DNA from: SB11 sp965249955
Lineage (GTDB): Bacteria > Bacteroidota > Bacteroidia > UBA8524
Direction: 5' to 3'
Length of the DNA: 64,000 bases
Assembly: GCA_965249955.1 (NCBI GenBank)
Contig: OZ252261.1
Location: forward strand, 3,162,001-3,226,000
Both the position numbers and the translations under genes were made by a program. Below are positions 7,889-17,032 of the stretch, one piece after another. Below the pieces are notes generated by a model that worked only from the letters and a program-made list of their open reading frames with translations, was not told the origin of the DNA and ran no database searches. Within the stretch, counting starts at the first letter, position 1. Each line of letters starts with the position of its first letter.

Positions 7889-8581
7889 ATGAAAGTAGGG
7901 CTAAGTAACGATAGTGCGAGGGAAGAGTGGATAATATCAACATTAAAAAAAGTTCCTGCAGGATTACGAATACTAGATGCAGGTGCTGGCGAACTAAGGT
8001 ATAAAAAGCATTGCAGTCATCTTGAGTATGTTGCGCAAGATTTTGGGCAATACGATGGCAGTGGTGATACTGGTTTGCAAACAGGTAGTTGGGATCAGAC
8101 AAAGTTGGATATTGTTAGTGATATTACAGCTATACCAGCCCCCGACGCATCGTTTGATGCAATATTGTGTATTGAGGTATTTGAGCACATCCCAGATCCA
8201 CTGGCTGCATTAAATGAGTTTAAACGTTTGTTAAAACCAGGCGGGTATTTAATAATTACAGCACCTTTTGCAAGTATAACACATTTTGCCCCTTACTTTT
8301 TCTACTCGGGGTTTAGCCGATATTTTTATGAAACTCATCTTGCAAACAATGGATTTGAGATAACAGATATGGTATACAACGGCAACTATTTTGAGTATTT
8401 AGCACAAGAGCTTAGGCGTATAAACACCGTAGCAAAAAAATATACGGGCAAAAAGCAAGGGCTTATAGGTAAAATTGGAGTTCAGTTTGTACTATGGTCG
8501 TTAACCCAACTAAGTGCAAAAGGAGGCAAAAGTGATGAACTATTGCACTACGGATGCCAAGTGTTTGCTACAAAAAAATAA
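7889..8581 (+). CDS. Class I SAM-dependent methyltransferase
   Basis: 230 residues. Motif I RILDAGAGELRYKKH (Asp30, Gly-rich loop), FDAILCIEVFEHIPDPLAAL and LLKPGGYLIITAPF identify a Methyltransf_11-type domain. It starts one base after the FkbM gene and ends one base short of the convergent T9SS gene, with no terminator between. Likely modifies a sugar or lipid intermediate of the glycan pathway; substrate cannot be read from sequence. Confidence 0.82.
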   Translation: MKVGLSNDSAREEWIISTLKKVPAGLRILDAGAGELRYKKHCSHLEYVAQDFGQYDGSGDTGLQTGSWDQTKLDIVSDITAIPAPDASFDAILCIEVFEHIPDPLAALNEFKRLLKPGGYLIITAPFASITHFAPYFFYSGFSRYFYETHLANNGFEITDMVYNGNYFEYLAQELRRINTVAKKYTGKKQGLIGKIGVQFVLWSLTQLSAKGGKSDELLHYGCQVFATKK

Positions 8582-8582
8582 A

Positions 8583-10664
8583 CTAACGTATTATAGATAT
8601 CAAACCCCTGTCATAGAATTTTACAATTCTACTTTCCTTATTTATTCCTGTAAAGTTAGCCATCCAATGGTAAACTCCTATGGGTAGTGCTTCACCTTTA
8701 TACTTCCCATCCCAAATAAAAGCAGGGTTGTTGGTTTCAAATAAAATTTCTCCCCAACGGTCAAAAATGCTAAACTTAATACCAAGAATGTTTGATGAGG
8801 AAATATAGAAAAAATCGTTTATGCCGTCATTATTAGGAGAAAATGCTGTTGGTACAAAAATTACTGGATTGCAACGTTCAGATACACGTCCAGAGTCTAT
8901 AAACTTGCAATTATTTGTATCGGTTACTTGCACCCAATATACACCATCAATATTAGTAGTTAAATATCTGCCGCTACTACCATCACTCCAAGTATAAGTT
9001 TGGTATCCTGCACCTGCATCCAATTGAGCTAATTTATCATCACAATAAAATGCAGTATCCACCAAATTAGTAGGTATACCTACTTTTCTTACAGTTGTTA
9101 CAAGTAAAGAATCACAAGTAGAAGTAGAAACAGTGTCGTAAAAAATAGTATCAGTTTTTATAAAATTACCATTCCAAAAAATACTATCATCGGGGCAAAG
9201 TCTAAACTCAAAATTTGTAATTGGAATTGGCTTAATATCAATAGTAAGCTGCTTTAAAGTATCAATACAATGAGCATTAAAAACGGTGTCAAAGTAAGTG
9301 CCAATAGTTTTTAAATAGGAGTTTCTAAAAAAGAAGCTATCAATACCGCATAAAAGCACGTTTGTTACAGATGAGTAAGTTGTTACGACACTGAGGTTGG
9401 TTATATTAATTGTAGCACAATTGCCTGCTGATAAAATGGTATCGTAATAATTGCCTTGTACTTTGAGGTAATTTCCATTAACAAGTATACTGTCTCCGTT
9501 GCAGACTGTTGTATCAGTTGTGGTCAGAAAATTTTTTATTGTAGATAAATTAGTAGTAATAATACTATCACAGCCTTTTGATGAAGGTAAAGTGTCATAA
9601 AAAGTTCCTGCCGAATTTCTATAAGCTTTTTGTAAATATATACTGTCACCAGTGCAAATAGCTGTATCTACTGTAGAAGTATATGAACCAACAGAAAGTT
9701 GGGTTGTCAAAATACTATCACATCCTGATAAAGTACTCAATGTATCATAATAAGTTCCTGATGTTTTTCTGTATTTCCCTTGCGCAAAAATGCTGTCACC
9801 GCTGCAAATTTGGTTCGATACAGTGTGAGTAGGAACATCAATTGTTATAGTTACAGTATCTTTTGCAGGGCAAAGTTTGCGGAAAGAAATATCATCTAGT
9901 GCAAAATCATTACCATCACTGCTTGTATATTGATTTACAATAGAAATAGTAGCTGTTGTATTACTGCCTGAATTCCATATCTGATAAAATTGTTTCCATA
10001 CACACACAGCGCTATCACTTCTAAAAACATTACCAATAAGTGAGCTGTTAATTGAAAACTGAAGCTCTGCATTATATCCATAAGGGGGGCAAGTAACATT
10101 TTGTAACCATGCCGAAAAAGCATAATCTGTATTTGGTGTAACATTAATAGTTTGTGTCCATATATTTACATTAGGAAACTTTGAACCATTAAAAATCATC
10201 ATTTTGCCACTACCACTGGTTTTGTCTCTACAGTTTGAGAAACATTGGTGTGTTTTTGTAGGATCTGAATTAATGGTATATTGACCTTCTTGAAGATTTC
10301 CGCTACCCCCAGGAGAAGGATTGCTTCTAAACGAATATGCAGAGGTGAAACTAACGTTACCCGATTCAAAATCACCATTAGCAACAAGCTCTGTATTATC
10401 AGGAATAACAGCAGTAACAATATATGATGTTGTTGACTTAGGTTGTGCGATTGGATTTGGAATTCTTGAATTATTAAGTCCTGTTGATGGCTGCCATTCA
10501 TATCCAATGGTATTTGAAGCCAAAGCATTGAGCTGAATAGTTGGGTTTGAAATACAAACTGAGGTATCGTTATTGGCAACAACTAAACATTGAGCAATAC
10601 AACAAACCCAAGTTGAAAAGTGAAATAGTATTAATAAAAGGGTTTTAAGTAGTAATTTTGCCAT
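8583..10664 (-). CDS. Secreted repeat protein with T9SS type B sorting domain
   Basis: 693 residues. A signal peptide (about 1-25) is followed by an Ig/PKD-like segment (about 28-90) and a carbohydrate-binding-like beta-sandwich (about 93-265, NGDFESGN...FALDDISFRKL). Then come five repeats with a period of 50-51 residues, each starting near Cys287, 337, 388, 439 and 490 with the pattern CxGDSI...Y(R/L)K..GTYYDT...GCDSI. The last about 90 residues (VIFVPTAFSPNNDGINDFF...DRWGEILFE...WDGKYKGEALPIGVYHW) form the gliding-motility-associated C-terminal domain, the type B signal for T9SS export and surface attachment. Large cell-surface adhesins in gliding bacteria use this signal. Function of the repeats is unknown. 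It is transcribed against the glycan genes on either side. Confidence 0.85.
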   Translation of the reverse strand: MAKLLLKTLLLILFHFSTWVCCIAQCLVVANNDTSVCISNPTIQLNALASNTIGYEWQPSTGLNNSRIPNPIAQPKSTTSYIVTAVIPDNTELVANGDFESGNVSFTSAYSFRSNPSPGGSGNLQEGQYTINSDPTKTHQCFSNCRDKTSGSGKMMIFNGSKFPNVNIWTQTINVTPNTDYAFSAWLQNVTCPPYGYNAELQFSINSSLIGNVFRSDSAVCVWKQFYQIWNSGSNTTATISIVNQYTSSDGNDFALDDISFRKLCPAKDTVTITIDVPTHTVSNQICSGDSIFAQGKYRKTSGTYYDTLSTLSGCDSILTTQLSVGSYTSTVDTAICTGDSIYLQKAYRNSAGTFYDTLPSSKGCDSIITTNLSTIKNFLTTTDTTVCNGDSILVNGNYLKVQGNYYDTILSAGNCATINITNLSVVTTYSSVTNVLLCGIDSFFFRNSYLKTIGTYFDTVFNAHCIDTLKQLTIDIKPIPITNFEFRLCPDDSIFWNGNFIKTDTIFYDTVSTSTCDSLLVTTVRKVGIPTNLVDTAFYCDDKLAQLDAGAGYQTYTWSDGSSGRYLTTNIDGVYWVQVTDTNNCKFIDSGRVSERCNPVIFVPTAFSPNNDGINDFFYISSSNILGIKFSIFDRWGEILFETNNPAFIWDGKYKGEALPIGVYHWMANFTGINKESRIVKFYDRGLISIIR

Positions 10665-10674
10665 AGTTGAGTTG

Positions 10675-10682
10675 CAAAAATA
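10675..10682 (-). promoter_or_regulatory. Candidate minus-7 box for the type B T9SS protein
   Basis: Minus strand TATTTTTG matches TAnnTTTG, ten bases upstream of the ATG. No clear minus-33 partner at the usual spacing. Confidence 0.3.
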
Positions 10683-10710
10683 TATTATTGCAATTATTTA
10701 AAGATAGTAT

Positions 10711-11484
10711 ATGTTGGTTTATCGATTAAAAATATTTGTACTAAACTTAATAAAGTTTAAATGGCTGATACGGTTTTTTGAATATTTTAGGTTTTTTGGT
10801 GAGTGGATAAAATTTAGAAGTAGTAACGATGGACGTTTTACAGTTGCCGCTATGGATTTATATCCTTGCTTAGATGATAGAACTAGCACAACAGGTTTTG
10901 ATAGACATTATACTTACCACCCTGCTTGGGCAGCACGTATGGTGGCTAAAATAAACCCTAAAGTACACGTAGATATTTCTTCAATATTGGCTTTCTCTAC
11001 ACAGCTTTCGGCATTTATACCCGTTAAATTTTATGATTACCGTCCTGCTGAATTAACATTAAGCGGTTTAGAAAGTGAACATGCTGATTTAACCAATTTG
11101 CATTTTGAAAGTAACAGCATAGAAAGCATAAGCTGTATGCATACTATTGAGCATGTTGGGTTAGGTAGGTATGGGGATCCAATAGACCCAACAGGGGATT
11201 TGAAAGCAATAAATGAACTTAAAAGAGTTACAGCAGTTGGAGGAAGTATTTTATTCGTAACTCCAATAGGCGGGAAAGCTCAGATTCAGTTTAATGGTCA
11301 CCGTATTTATACCCATTCACAAATAATGGAGTATTTTGAAGGGTTCGAGTTAAAAAATTTCTCTCTAATCACAGATTATAAATATCCTAAAGCATTTATT
11401 AATGATGCAACAGCAGCAGATGCCGACAAGCAAAAGTATGGCTGTGGATGTTTTTGGTTTGTAAAAAATGCAGCAACAGTATAA
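10711..11484 (+). CDS. DUF268 family protein, methyltransferase-like
   Basis: 257 residues. The segments RHYTYHPAWAARMV, VHVDISSILAFSTQLSAF, VKFYDYRPAEL, SISCMHTIEHVGLGRYGD and GGSILFVTPIG match DUF268. The pattern of an acidic residue after a beta-strand, a Cys-Met-His-Thr-Ile-Glu-His motif like that of Methyltransf_11, and a late beta-strand suggests a divergent SAM-methyltransferase fold, but the catalytic role is not established. Its stop codon abuts the ATG of the GT11 gene (TAAATG), so the pair is an operon. Confidence 0.75.
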   Translation: MLVYRLKIFVLNLIKFKWLIRFFEYFRFFGEWIKFRSSNDGRFTVAAMDLYPCLDDRTSTTGFDRHYTYHPAWAARMVAKINPKVHVDISSILAFSTQLSAFIPVKFYDYRPAELTLSGLESEHADLTNLHFESNSIESISCMHTIEHVGLGRYGDPIDPTGDLKAINELKRVTAVGGSILFVTPIGGKAQIQFNGHRIYTHSQIMEYFEGFELKNFSLITDYKYPKAFINDATAADADKQKYGCGCFWFVKNAATV

Positions 11485-12339
11485 ATGCTAATTATACAAC
11501 TTTCGGGTGGATTGGGAAACCAAATGTTTCAGTATGCGGCAGGCAAGGCACAGGCTTTGAGGTTGAATACTGATTTATATTTAGATAAAACCCATTTTCT
11601 TACTACTCCACTTGGTAAAGTAAATCTTCGTCAATACGAGCTATCTCAATTTAGCTTTAATCAGAAGTTTAAACATCCAAACTTTCATTGGATAAAAAAA
11701 TACCTAAAAGTGAAACAGGTTTACAATGGTTTTAAGACCTATATTGATCCCCACGTTCATTTTAATGCAGATTTTTTTAAGATTTCAGATAAAACTTACA
11801 TAGAGGGTTTTTTTCAATCAGAAAAATATTTCAATGATTACTCATCAGAAATTAGAAGTGACTTTAAGTTTAAAAATCCTCCACAGGGATTAAATTTAGA
11901 GCTGTTTAACAAAATTCAAAGTCTTAACGCAATATCTGTTCATGTTCGCAGAGGTGATTATGTGAATAACCCTGAGACTTTGAAATCTCATGGTATTTGT
12001 GGACTTGATTATTATCAAAATGCTGTTGAGCTAATTGTTTCAAAAGTTGAAAAACCGTACTTTTTTCTTTTTTCTGATGAACCTGAATGGGTGCAGCAAA
12101 ACCTTAAACTAGACTATCCTTACGAAGTGATAAGTCATAATAAGGGAGAAAGTAGTTTTGAAGATATGCGTTTGATGAGTGTGTGCAAACACAATATAGT
12201 TGCCAATAGTAGTTTTAGTTGGTGGGGAGCGTGGCTAAATAATAATTTCAATAAAACCATAATAGCACCTAAAAGTTGGTTTATTAACCCTGATTGGGAT
12301 AGTAAAGACATTATTCCTGATAGTTGGATAAAAATTTAA
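11485..12339 (+). CDS. GT11 family alpha-1,2-fucosyltransferase-like glycosyltransferase
   Basis: 284 residues. It opens with LSGGLGNQMFQYAAGKA, contains the GDP-fucose-binding HVRRGDY (His153-Tyr159) and a late SSFSWWGAWL motif, all hallmarks of glycosyltransferase family 11. The enzyme would add a fucose (or related 6-deoxyhexose) to a surface oligosaccharide. It directly follows the DUF268 gene and is followed four bases later by asparagine synthase. GDP-fucose synthesis genes are not in the window. Confidence 0.88.
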   Translation: MLIIQLSGGLGNQMFQYAAGKAQALRLNTDLYLDKTHFLTTPLGKVNLRQYELSQFSFNQKFKHPNFHWIKKYLKVKQVYNGFKTYIDPHVHFNADFFKISDKTYIEGFFQSEKYFNDYSSEIRSDFKFKNPPQGLNLELFNKIQSLNAISVHVRRGDYVNNPETLKSHGICGLDYYQNAVELIVSKVEKPYFFLFSDEPEWVQQNLKLDYPYEVISHNKGESSFEDMRLMSVCKHNIVANSSFSWWGAWLNNNFNKTIIAPKSWFINPDWDSKDIIPDSWIKI

Positions 12340-12343
12340 GACA

Positions 12344-14164
12344 ATGTGCGGAATAGCCGGAATAGTTGCTGATAACGCAGCCGAATATTTACAAACGGTA
12401 AAAAAAATGACCGATACCATAGCCCACCGTGGGCCTGATGGAGATGGACATTATGCGTATGAACGCTGTGTACTAGGACATCGTCGGTTAAGTATTGTTG
12501 ATTTGGGCGGCGGACATCAGCCCATGTTTAATCCCTCAAAGAGTATAGGTATTGTTTTTAATGGGGAAATATACGGGTATAAGAAGTTGAGGAGCGAAAC
12601 CCAATACAATTACCAAAACGAAAGTGATACTGAACTTTTAATAGCACTATACGAGCAACAAGGTAATGCAATGATGAAAAGCCTACCGGGTATGTTTGCT
12701 TTTTCTATTTGGGATAATGAAAAGCAAAGTCTTTTTTGTGCCCGCGACCGTTTTGGTGAAAAGCCTTTTTATTATGCCTTTGGTAAAAGTGGCGAGTTTA
12801 TTTACTCGTCAGAGATAAAAGCCATATTAGCTACGGGTTTGATAGAGCCTGTTTTGGATAAAGAAAGTATTGCCCATTATTTAAAACACCTATACGTCCA
12901 TCCGCAAAAAACTATATATAAAAACGTATTTACACTACCACCTGCACACACACTTGAGTATTCGCCAATAACAAAACAATTAAAGGTAGAAAGGTATTGG
13001 AAGCTACCGGCAATAAATGAAAATCACAATCTTGCAGATGCTACCGAACATTTTACTCAGTTGTTGGATGAAGCTGTAAAAAAACAACTGGTGGCAGATG
13101 TTCCTGTAGGTGCATTTTTGAGTGGTGGTTTGGATTCTAGCACTATTGTAGCATTGGCCTCAAAATATAAAGAAGGGCTAAAAACCATATCATTCGGGTT
13201 TGGCGATAGCATAAACGAGCTTCCTTTTGCCCGAGAAATAGCCAAAAAATACAATACCGATCATATTGAGCTGCAGCAAACAGAGGCTGATATAGCTGGT
13301 TTGATGCTCCAAATGCAGGATATATACGATGAGCCTTTTGCTGATTCATCAAACATACCTACTTACCTGCTTTCAAAGCTTGCAAAAGAGCATCTTACAG
13401 TAATATTGACAGGTGATGCCGGTGATGAATTGTTAGGTGGCTACGGCTCGTATAAAATTTTACTGGAGATGCTGAAGGGAAATAAAACACCCCAAGCCAT
13501 TATTCCTATGCTAAAATTTGCTTTAAAAGCTTCTTCAAAATTTGGGTTAGGGATTAATAACCTTAAGTATGATGCTGCAATTTGTAACACAATGTATAAT
13601 ACTTTACTTGCAACTCATACACAGCGCTATGTTTATTTTGACGATAAAGAGATTGTGAAGTTGGGTTTAGGCAAAGTAACGAAACCAATATTTTCCTTTT
13701 CTCCTAATAATACTCCTGATGATGCCATGCTTGCTGATATTGAAGATTATATGCCCGGCGACATATTGGTGAAAACCGATAGGGCAGCTATGGCAAGCAG
13801 TGTTGAGCTTCGTGCTCCGTTTTTGGATGTTGATTTTGCAGAGTATTGTATCACTTTGCCCTACACATTAAAGGTTAGCAGTTCAAAAGACAAAATAATT
13901 TTGCGTGAGGCGATGGGGCAACTGTGGACAGAAAGCATTCGCAAGCGTAGCAAACATGGCTTTGGTGCACCCGTTAATCACTGGTTGCAAATACCTGCCG
14001 TAGCAAAACTGAAAAATGAGTTTCTGTTGGATAAAAATAATCCTATTTATAAGATACTAGAGTACGAAGCTTGCGCCCCTTACTTCAATAAAAACAATTA
14101 CCATACTTGGATATTGTTAACCCTAGCTATTTGGGCGCAAAAACACAGTTACTCTGTTAACTGA
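12344..14164 (+). CDS. asnB: Asparagine synthase (glutamine-hydrolysing)
   Basis: 606 residues. Met removal exposes Cys2 of MCGIAGIV, the glutaminase nucleophile; HRGPDGDGHY, NGEIYGY and SDTELL complete the N-terminal class II amidotransferase domain (about 1-200). The synthetase domain has the ATP-pyrophosphatase loop FLSGGLDSS. In glycan clusters such enzymes may make asparagine or amidate a uronic acid or an acceptor; both are possible here. Its last 42 bases overlap the 3' end of the convergent GT2 gene. Confidence 0.88.
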   Translation: MCGIAGIVADNAAEYLQTVKKMTDTIAHRGPDGDGHYAYERCVLGHRRLSIVDLGGGHQPMFNPSKSIGIVFNGEIYGYKKLRSETQYNYQNESDTELLIALYEQQGNAMMKSLPGMFAFSIWDNEKQSLFCARDRFGEKPFYYAFGKSGEFIYSSEIKAILATGLIEPVLDKESIAHYLKHLYVHPQKTIYKNVFTLPPAHTLEYSPITKQLKVERYWKLPAINENHNLADATEHFTQLLDEAVKKQLVADVPVGAFLSGGLDSSTIVALASKYKEGLKTISFGFGDSINELPFAREIAKKYNTDHIELQQTEADIAGLMLQMQDIYDEPFADSSNIPTYLLSKLAKEHLTVILTGDAGDELLGGYGSYKILLEMLKGNKTPQAIIPMLKFALKASSKFGLGINNLKYDAAICNTMYNTLLATHTQRYVYFDDKEIVKLGLGKVTKPIFSFSPNNTPDDAMLADIEDYMPGDILVKTDRAAMASSVELRAPFLDVDFAEYCITLPYTLKVSSSKDKIILREAMGQLWTESIRKRSKHGFGAPVNHWLQIPAVAKLKNEFLLDKNNPIYKILEYEACAPYFNKNNYHTWILLTLAIWAQKHSYSVN

Positions 14165-15127
14165 AAGGGTATAAACAGCCATCAATAAACTAAGCCAAAG
14201 GTTAGGATAAGATAGTTTGGCAGGTACAGCCTTAGCAAAGTTGTTCATTAATGTTTGCATCCACAACTCGCCAATGAGTACTCTCAGTTTAGTATGATTG
14301 TATACTTTAGATTGGGCATTGGCTTTTAGTAATTTAGTGAGCCATTTGCCTACTTTTATTGGAGATAATTCAGGCGATTTAAATTTGCTTTCGCTTAATA
14401 AGTGGTGCAATTGGTGTTCTTCTTCGGTAAACGTAACACCCAATTTTTCAAGCAATTGTTTACGAACAGCAAAAATGTTTTTTAGTGCCTCGTTATGGTT
14501 TTCAGGTTTGCGGGTAACAAACTCGTATCGATAGTTAAGCAAACATTGTTGTATACAGCCTAATTGTGCATGGTTACTCATTCTTATCAAGTAATCATAA
14601 TCTTGTGCGCGACGCATGGTTTGGCTGTAATACAAATTATGCTGTTTGATAATCGAGTGTCTGATAATCCAAGTAGGATGGGGAATGGGGGTATTAAACA
14701 AAAGTTTACACCTCAAATACTCGGCATTGGTTTTAGGTCTCCAAAAGTAATTTGCATCACCAAAAACCTTAATCCAACTTCCGCAAACACCAATATTTGG
14801 GTGGGCATCCATAAAACCTACTTGTATTTGCAAACGATTGGGTAAACTAATATCATCAGAGTCCATCCTCACTATATACTCACCTTGCGCTTCTCTTAAA
14901 CCAACGTTTAAGCTTGCTGCCAGACCTAAATTAGTGTCGTTAGTAAGTAGTTTTATACGGTTATCGGTATAGCTATTGATAATAGCTATTGAATTATCCG
15001 TAGAGCAATCGTTAACTATAATAAACTCAAAATCGGTAAAGGGTTGATTCAATATGCCGTCAATAGCCTCTTTTATATCTTTTTGGTCATTAAACACACA
15101 CATTAATACCGATACTCTTGGCATCAT
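14123..15127 (-). CDS. Glycosyltransferase family 2
   Basis: 334 residues with a GT-A fold: VSVLMCVFNDQKDIKEAI, FIIVNDCSTDNS and the metal-binding MDSDDIS (Asp89-Asp92). The C-terminal third is helical and rather hydrophobic near the end. Its start overlaps the stop of the upstream methyltransferase gene by four bases (ATGA), and its 3' end overlaps asnB on the other strand. Sugar donor and acceptor cannot be inferred. Confidence 0.85.
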   Translation of the reverse strand: MMPRVSVLMCVFNDQKDIKEAIDGILNQPFTDFEFIIVNDCSTDNSIAIINSYTDNRIKLLTNDTNLGLAASLNVGLREAQGEYIVRMDSDDISLPNRLQIQVGFMDAHPNIGVCGSWIKVFGDANYFWRPKTNAEYLRCKLLFNTPIPHPTWIIRHSIIKQHNLYYSQTMRRAQDYDYLIRMSNHAQLGCIQQCLLNYRYEFVTRKPENHNEALKNIFAVRKQLLEKLGVTFTEEEHQLHHLLSESKFKSPELSPIKVGKWLTKLLKANAQSKVYNHTKLRVLIGELWMQTLMNNFAKAVPAKLSYPNLWLSLLMAVYTLSVNRVTVFLRPNS

Positions 15128-15861
15128 CTCTTTATGTATTTATATAAAAATCGTTTAAAAACAGAATTGACTTTGTCAAAAAAGGTCATTTCATTTTTAT
15201 ATTTCATGCCTTGTTTTCCTGTCGCTTGGTATTCAGGGCGTTTCACATCTCCACGTTCAAAAGCAACTATACTCTCATAAAAATGCATTGATTTTGTAGT
15301 GAATGTAAATTCATCTACATCAAGCTCTTCCTTGTTTTTAGAGTGCCATGCGTTTAGCTTATCAATTAGCCTCTTTGTATACTCAATAAAAGTGTTATTT
15401 TTCCTAAATCCTCCCCCAAATTCTTCAAAATATGAAGTGTGAACATCTTCACATAGATATACCCCGTCGGTTGACAAATGGCTATACATTTCTTCAAAAG
15501 TGGTTATTTGTTGTGTCATTGTATGACCACCATCATCAATAAGCACATCAATTTTTGGTACTGCGGCTTTAAGCCTTTTTAAAAAGGCTCTGTCTTCTTG
15601 TGAGCCTATAAAAACTTTTATACCTTCTTCTTCAAATTTTTTGCATTCTGGGTTAATATCAACTCCAATAATTGTTGCCTTTTCACCAAAATAGTGTTTC
15701 CACATTTTCAACGAACCTCCGTGAAAAATGCCAATCTCTAAAATAACAACTTCTTTACCTCTAAAACGGCTAAAATGCTTATCATACACTTCAAAATAAC
15801 TGTCCCATTTAGTAATTAGGTAACCAGGGTTATCATGAAAGTACTTTTCTATATCGTTCAT
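15124..15861 (-). CDS. Class I SAM-dependent methyltransferase, cephalosporin-hydroxylase/macrocin-like
   Basis: 245 residues. VVILEIGIFHGGSLKMWKHYF is motif I, IIGVDINPECK motif II, and KIDVLIDDGGHTMTQQ carries the Asp-Asp-Gly-Gly-His metal/catalytic region found in sugar O-methyltransferases of the TylF/CmcI-like group. It is co-transcribed with the GT2 that follows (four-base overlap), so it probably acts on the same glycan. The acceptor is unknown. Confidence 0.78.
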   Translation of the reverse strand: MNDIEKYFHDNPGYLITKWDSYFEVYDKHFSRFRGKEVVILEIGIFHGGSLKMWKHYFGEKATIIGVDINPECKKFEEEGIKVFIGSQEDRAFLKRLKAAVPKIDVLIDDGGHTMTQQITTFEEMYSHLSTDGVYLCEDVHTSYFEEFGGGFRKNNTFIEYTKRLIDKLNAWHSKNKEELDVDEFTFTTKSMHFYESIVAFERGDVKRPEYQATGKQGMKYKNEMTFFDKVNSVFKRFLYKYIKR

Positions 15862-15903
15862 TGTTTGATGATGATTATTTATAATTTTCGGGGTAAAGTT
15901 AAT

Positions 15904-16752
15904 TTATTTTTTTAATGCCATTACAGGTTGGTAAAATACCGACGTTTTATTCACAGCAACCAAATTCCATGTGCGGTCAAAACTTTTGTCAATGTTACCA
16001 TCATTACGAAGACGATAGATTTCATAGTCAGCACCTAAAATGCCTTGTACATCATCAATAGTAAAATGCTGTTTTGATACATGGTTGTATTCAAAAATAA
16101 TCAAAGGCTTGTTTTCGGTAATTAGCTTCATGCCTCCGCGCATTACCTCACATTCAGAACCTTCAACGTCAATCAATAGAATATTAGGGACAGTGTAGTC
16201 TGTTAACTCTTTATCTAAATAAGTCGAAATAAATTTTTGAGTTCCTGTTTTTTCTTCGTTTGTAATGCCCGATGCAGTGCGGTTTTTTGGATCGAAATAA
16301 AAAATTATCTCTTTTTCACTGTCAGAAACAGGCTTGTTTACCAATGTTACGTGTTTAAAGCTGTTTATTTCTACAGTTTTTGTCAATCCTACAAACTGTT
16401 CCGTTTGCGGTTCAAAACCAGTAACATGGTTCACTTGTGGGTGGGTAGCCATATCCAATATAAACTCACCCACATTAGCTCCTACATCAACAAAATTAAC
16501 TTTGTTGGCTAGCTGTTTTATCACATTATGCAAAAAAGTATGTGTTTCAGGCTCGTTATAGCGCCCACCTACCAAGCGCAGGTAATTATCAGCTATTTGG
16601 TGGTTTAGATATAGTTTTTGACCCTTCACGGTTAGCACACGGTCTTGCTTAATTTTGTTTAGTAAAAAGCCAAAGCCGGGCAAATTGTAATGAAAGGTTA
16701 CGTGCAAAAACTCTTGCACGTAAACATATAACTTTATAAAAAAAAATAGCAT
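15904..16752 (-). CDS. FkbM family methyltransferase
   Basis: 282 residues, the second FkbM-type enzyme of this cluster. Motif VNFVDVGANVGEFILDMA binds SAM; VTGFEPQTEQF and ILLIDVEGSECEVMRGG are the characteristic later motifs. An N-terminal hydrophobic stretch (FFFIKLYVYVQEFLHVTFHY) may be a membrane-associated helix. It lies 42 bases upstream of the following methyltransferase gene on the same strand and is probably in the same operon. Confidence 0.82.
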   Translation of the reverse strand: MLFFFIKLYVYVQEFLHVTFHYNLPGFGFLLNKIKQDRVLTVKGQKLYLNHQIADNYLRLVGGRYNEPETHTFLHNVIKQLANKVNFVDVGANVGEFILDMATHPQVNHVTGFEPQTEQFVGLTKTVEINSFKHVTLVNKPVSDSEKEIIFYFDPKNRTASGITNEEKTGTQKFISTYLDKELTDYTVPNILLIDVEGSECEVMRGGMKLITENKPLIIFEYNHVSKQHFTIDDVQGILGADYEIYRLRNDGNIDKSFDRTWNLVAVNKTSVFYQPVMALKK

Positions 16753-16798
16753 ATATCGTTGTTCATTTTTTGAGGTGTATGAAGCCGCTTAGCTTTTA

Positions 16799-16823
16799 CT
16801 AAAACTCAGTCTAAGAGTTTTAG
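16799..16823. repeat. AT-rich inverted repeat in intergenic region
   Basis: CTAAAACTC, seven bases, GAGTTTTAG: a 9-bp perfect stem without a T tract. A second small hairpin (AATAAAC-ttttt-GTTTATT, 16878-16896) follows. The 280-base gap between the divergent FkbM and LamG genes holds no supportable ORF; these may be regulatory leader structures. Confidence 0.4.
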
Positions 16824-17032
16824 CACTGTATAAACGAATATCCCATTACTCCATACTCTCTTCAGCGTGCAAGTTTAAATAAACTTTTTGTTTATTATAT
16901 AGAACAAATAAATATTCTACCAACTCAAAAAATCATAGCTCATCGAATAGGGAATGTTGTTTTATCGATTAGATTACTGTTAAATTGTAAATAAGTTGTG
17001 AATTGTATATTTTGCATAAAATTATTTTAATA

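Noticed and set aside
8860..9860. CRISPR-like periodicity in the repeat-protein gene
   Set aside because: The roughly 153-base period is coding repetition with diverged units, not identical short repeats with spacers.
17003..17032. TTG start for the first LamG protein
   Set aside because: It would place a hydrophilic/hydrophobic lead before an already complete signal peptide that starts at the ATG at 17033.
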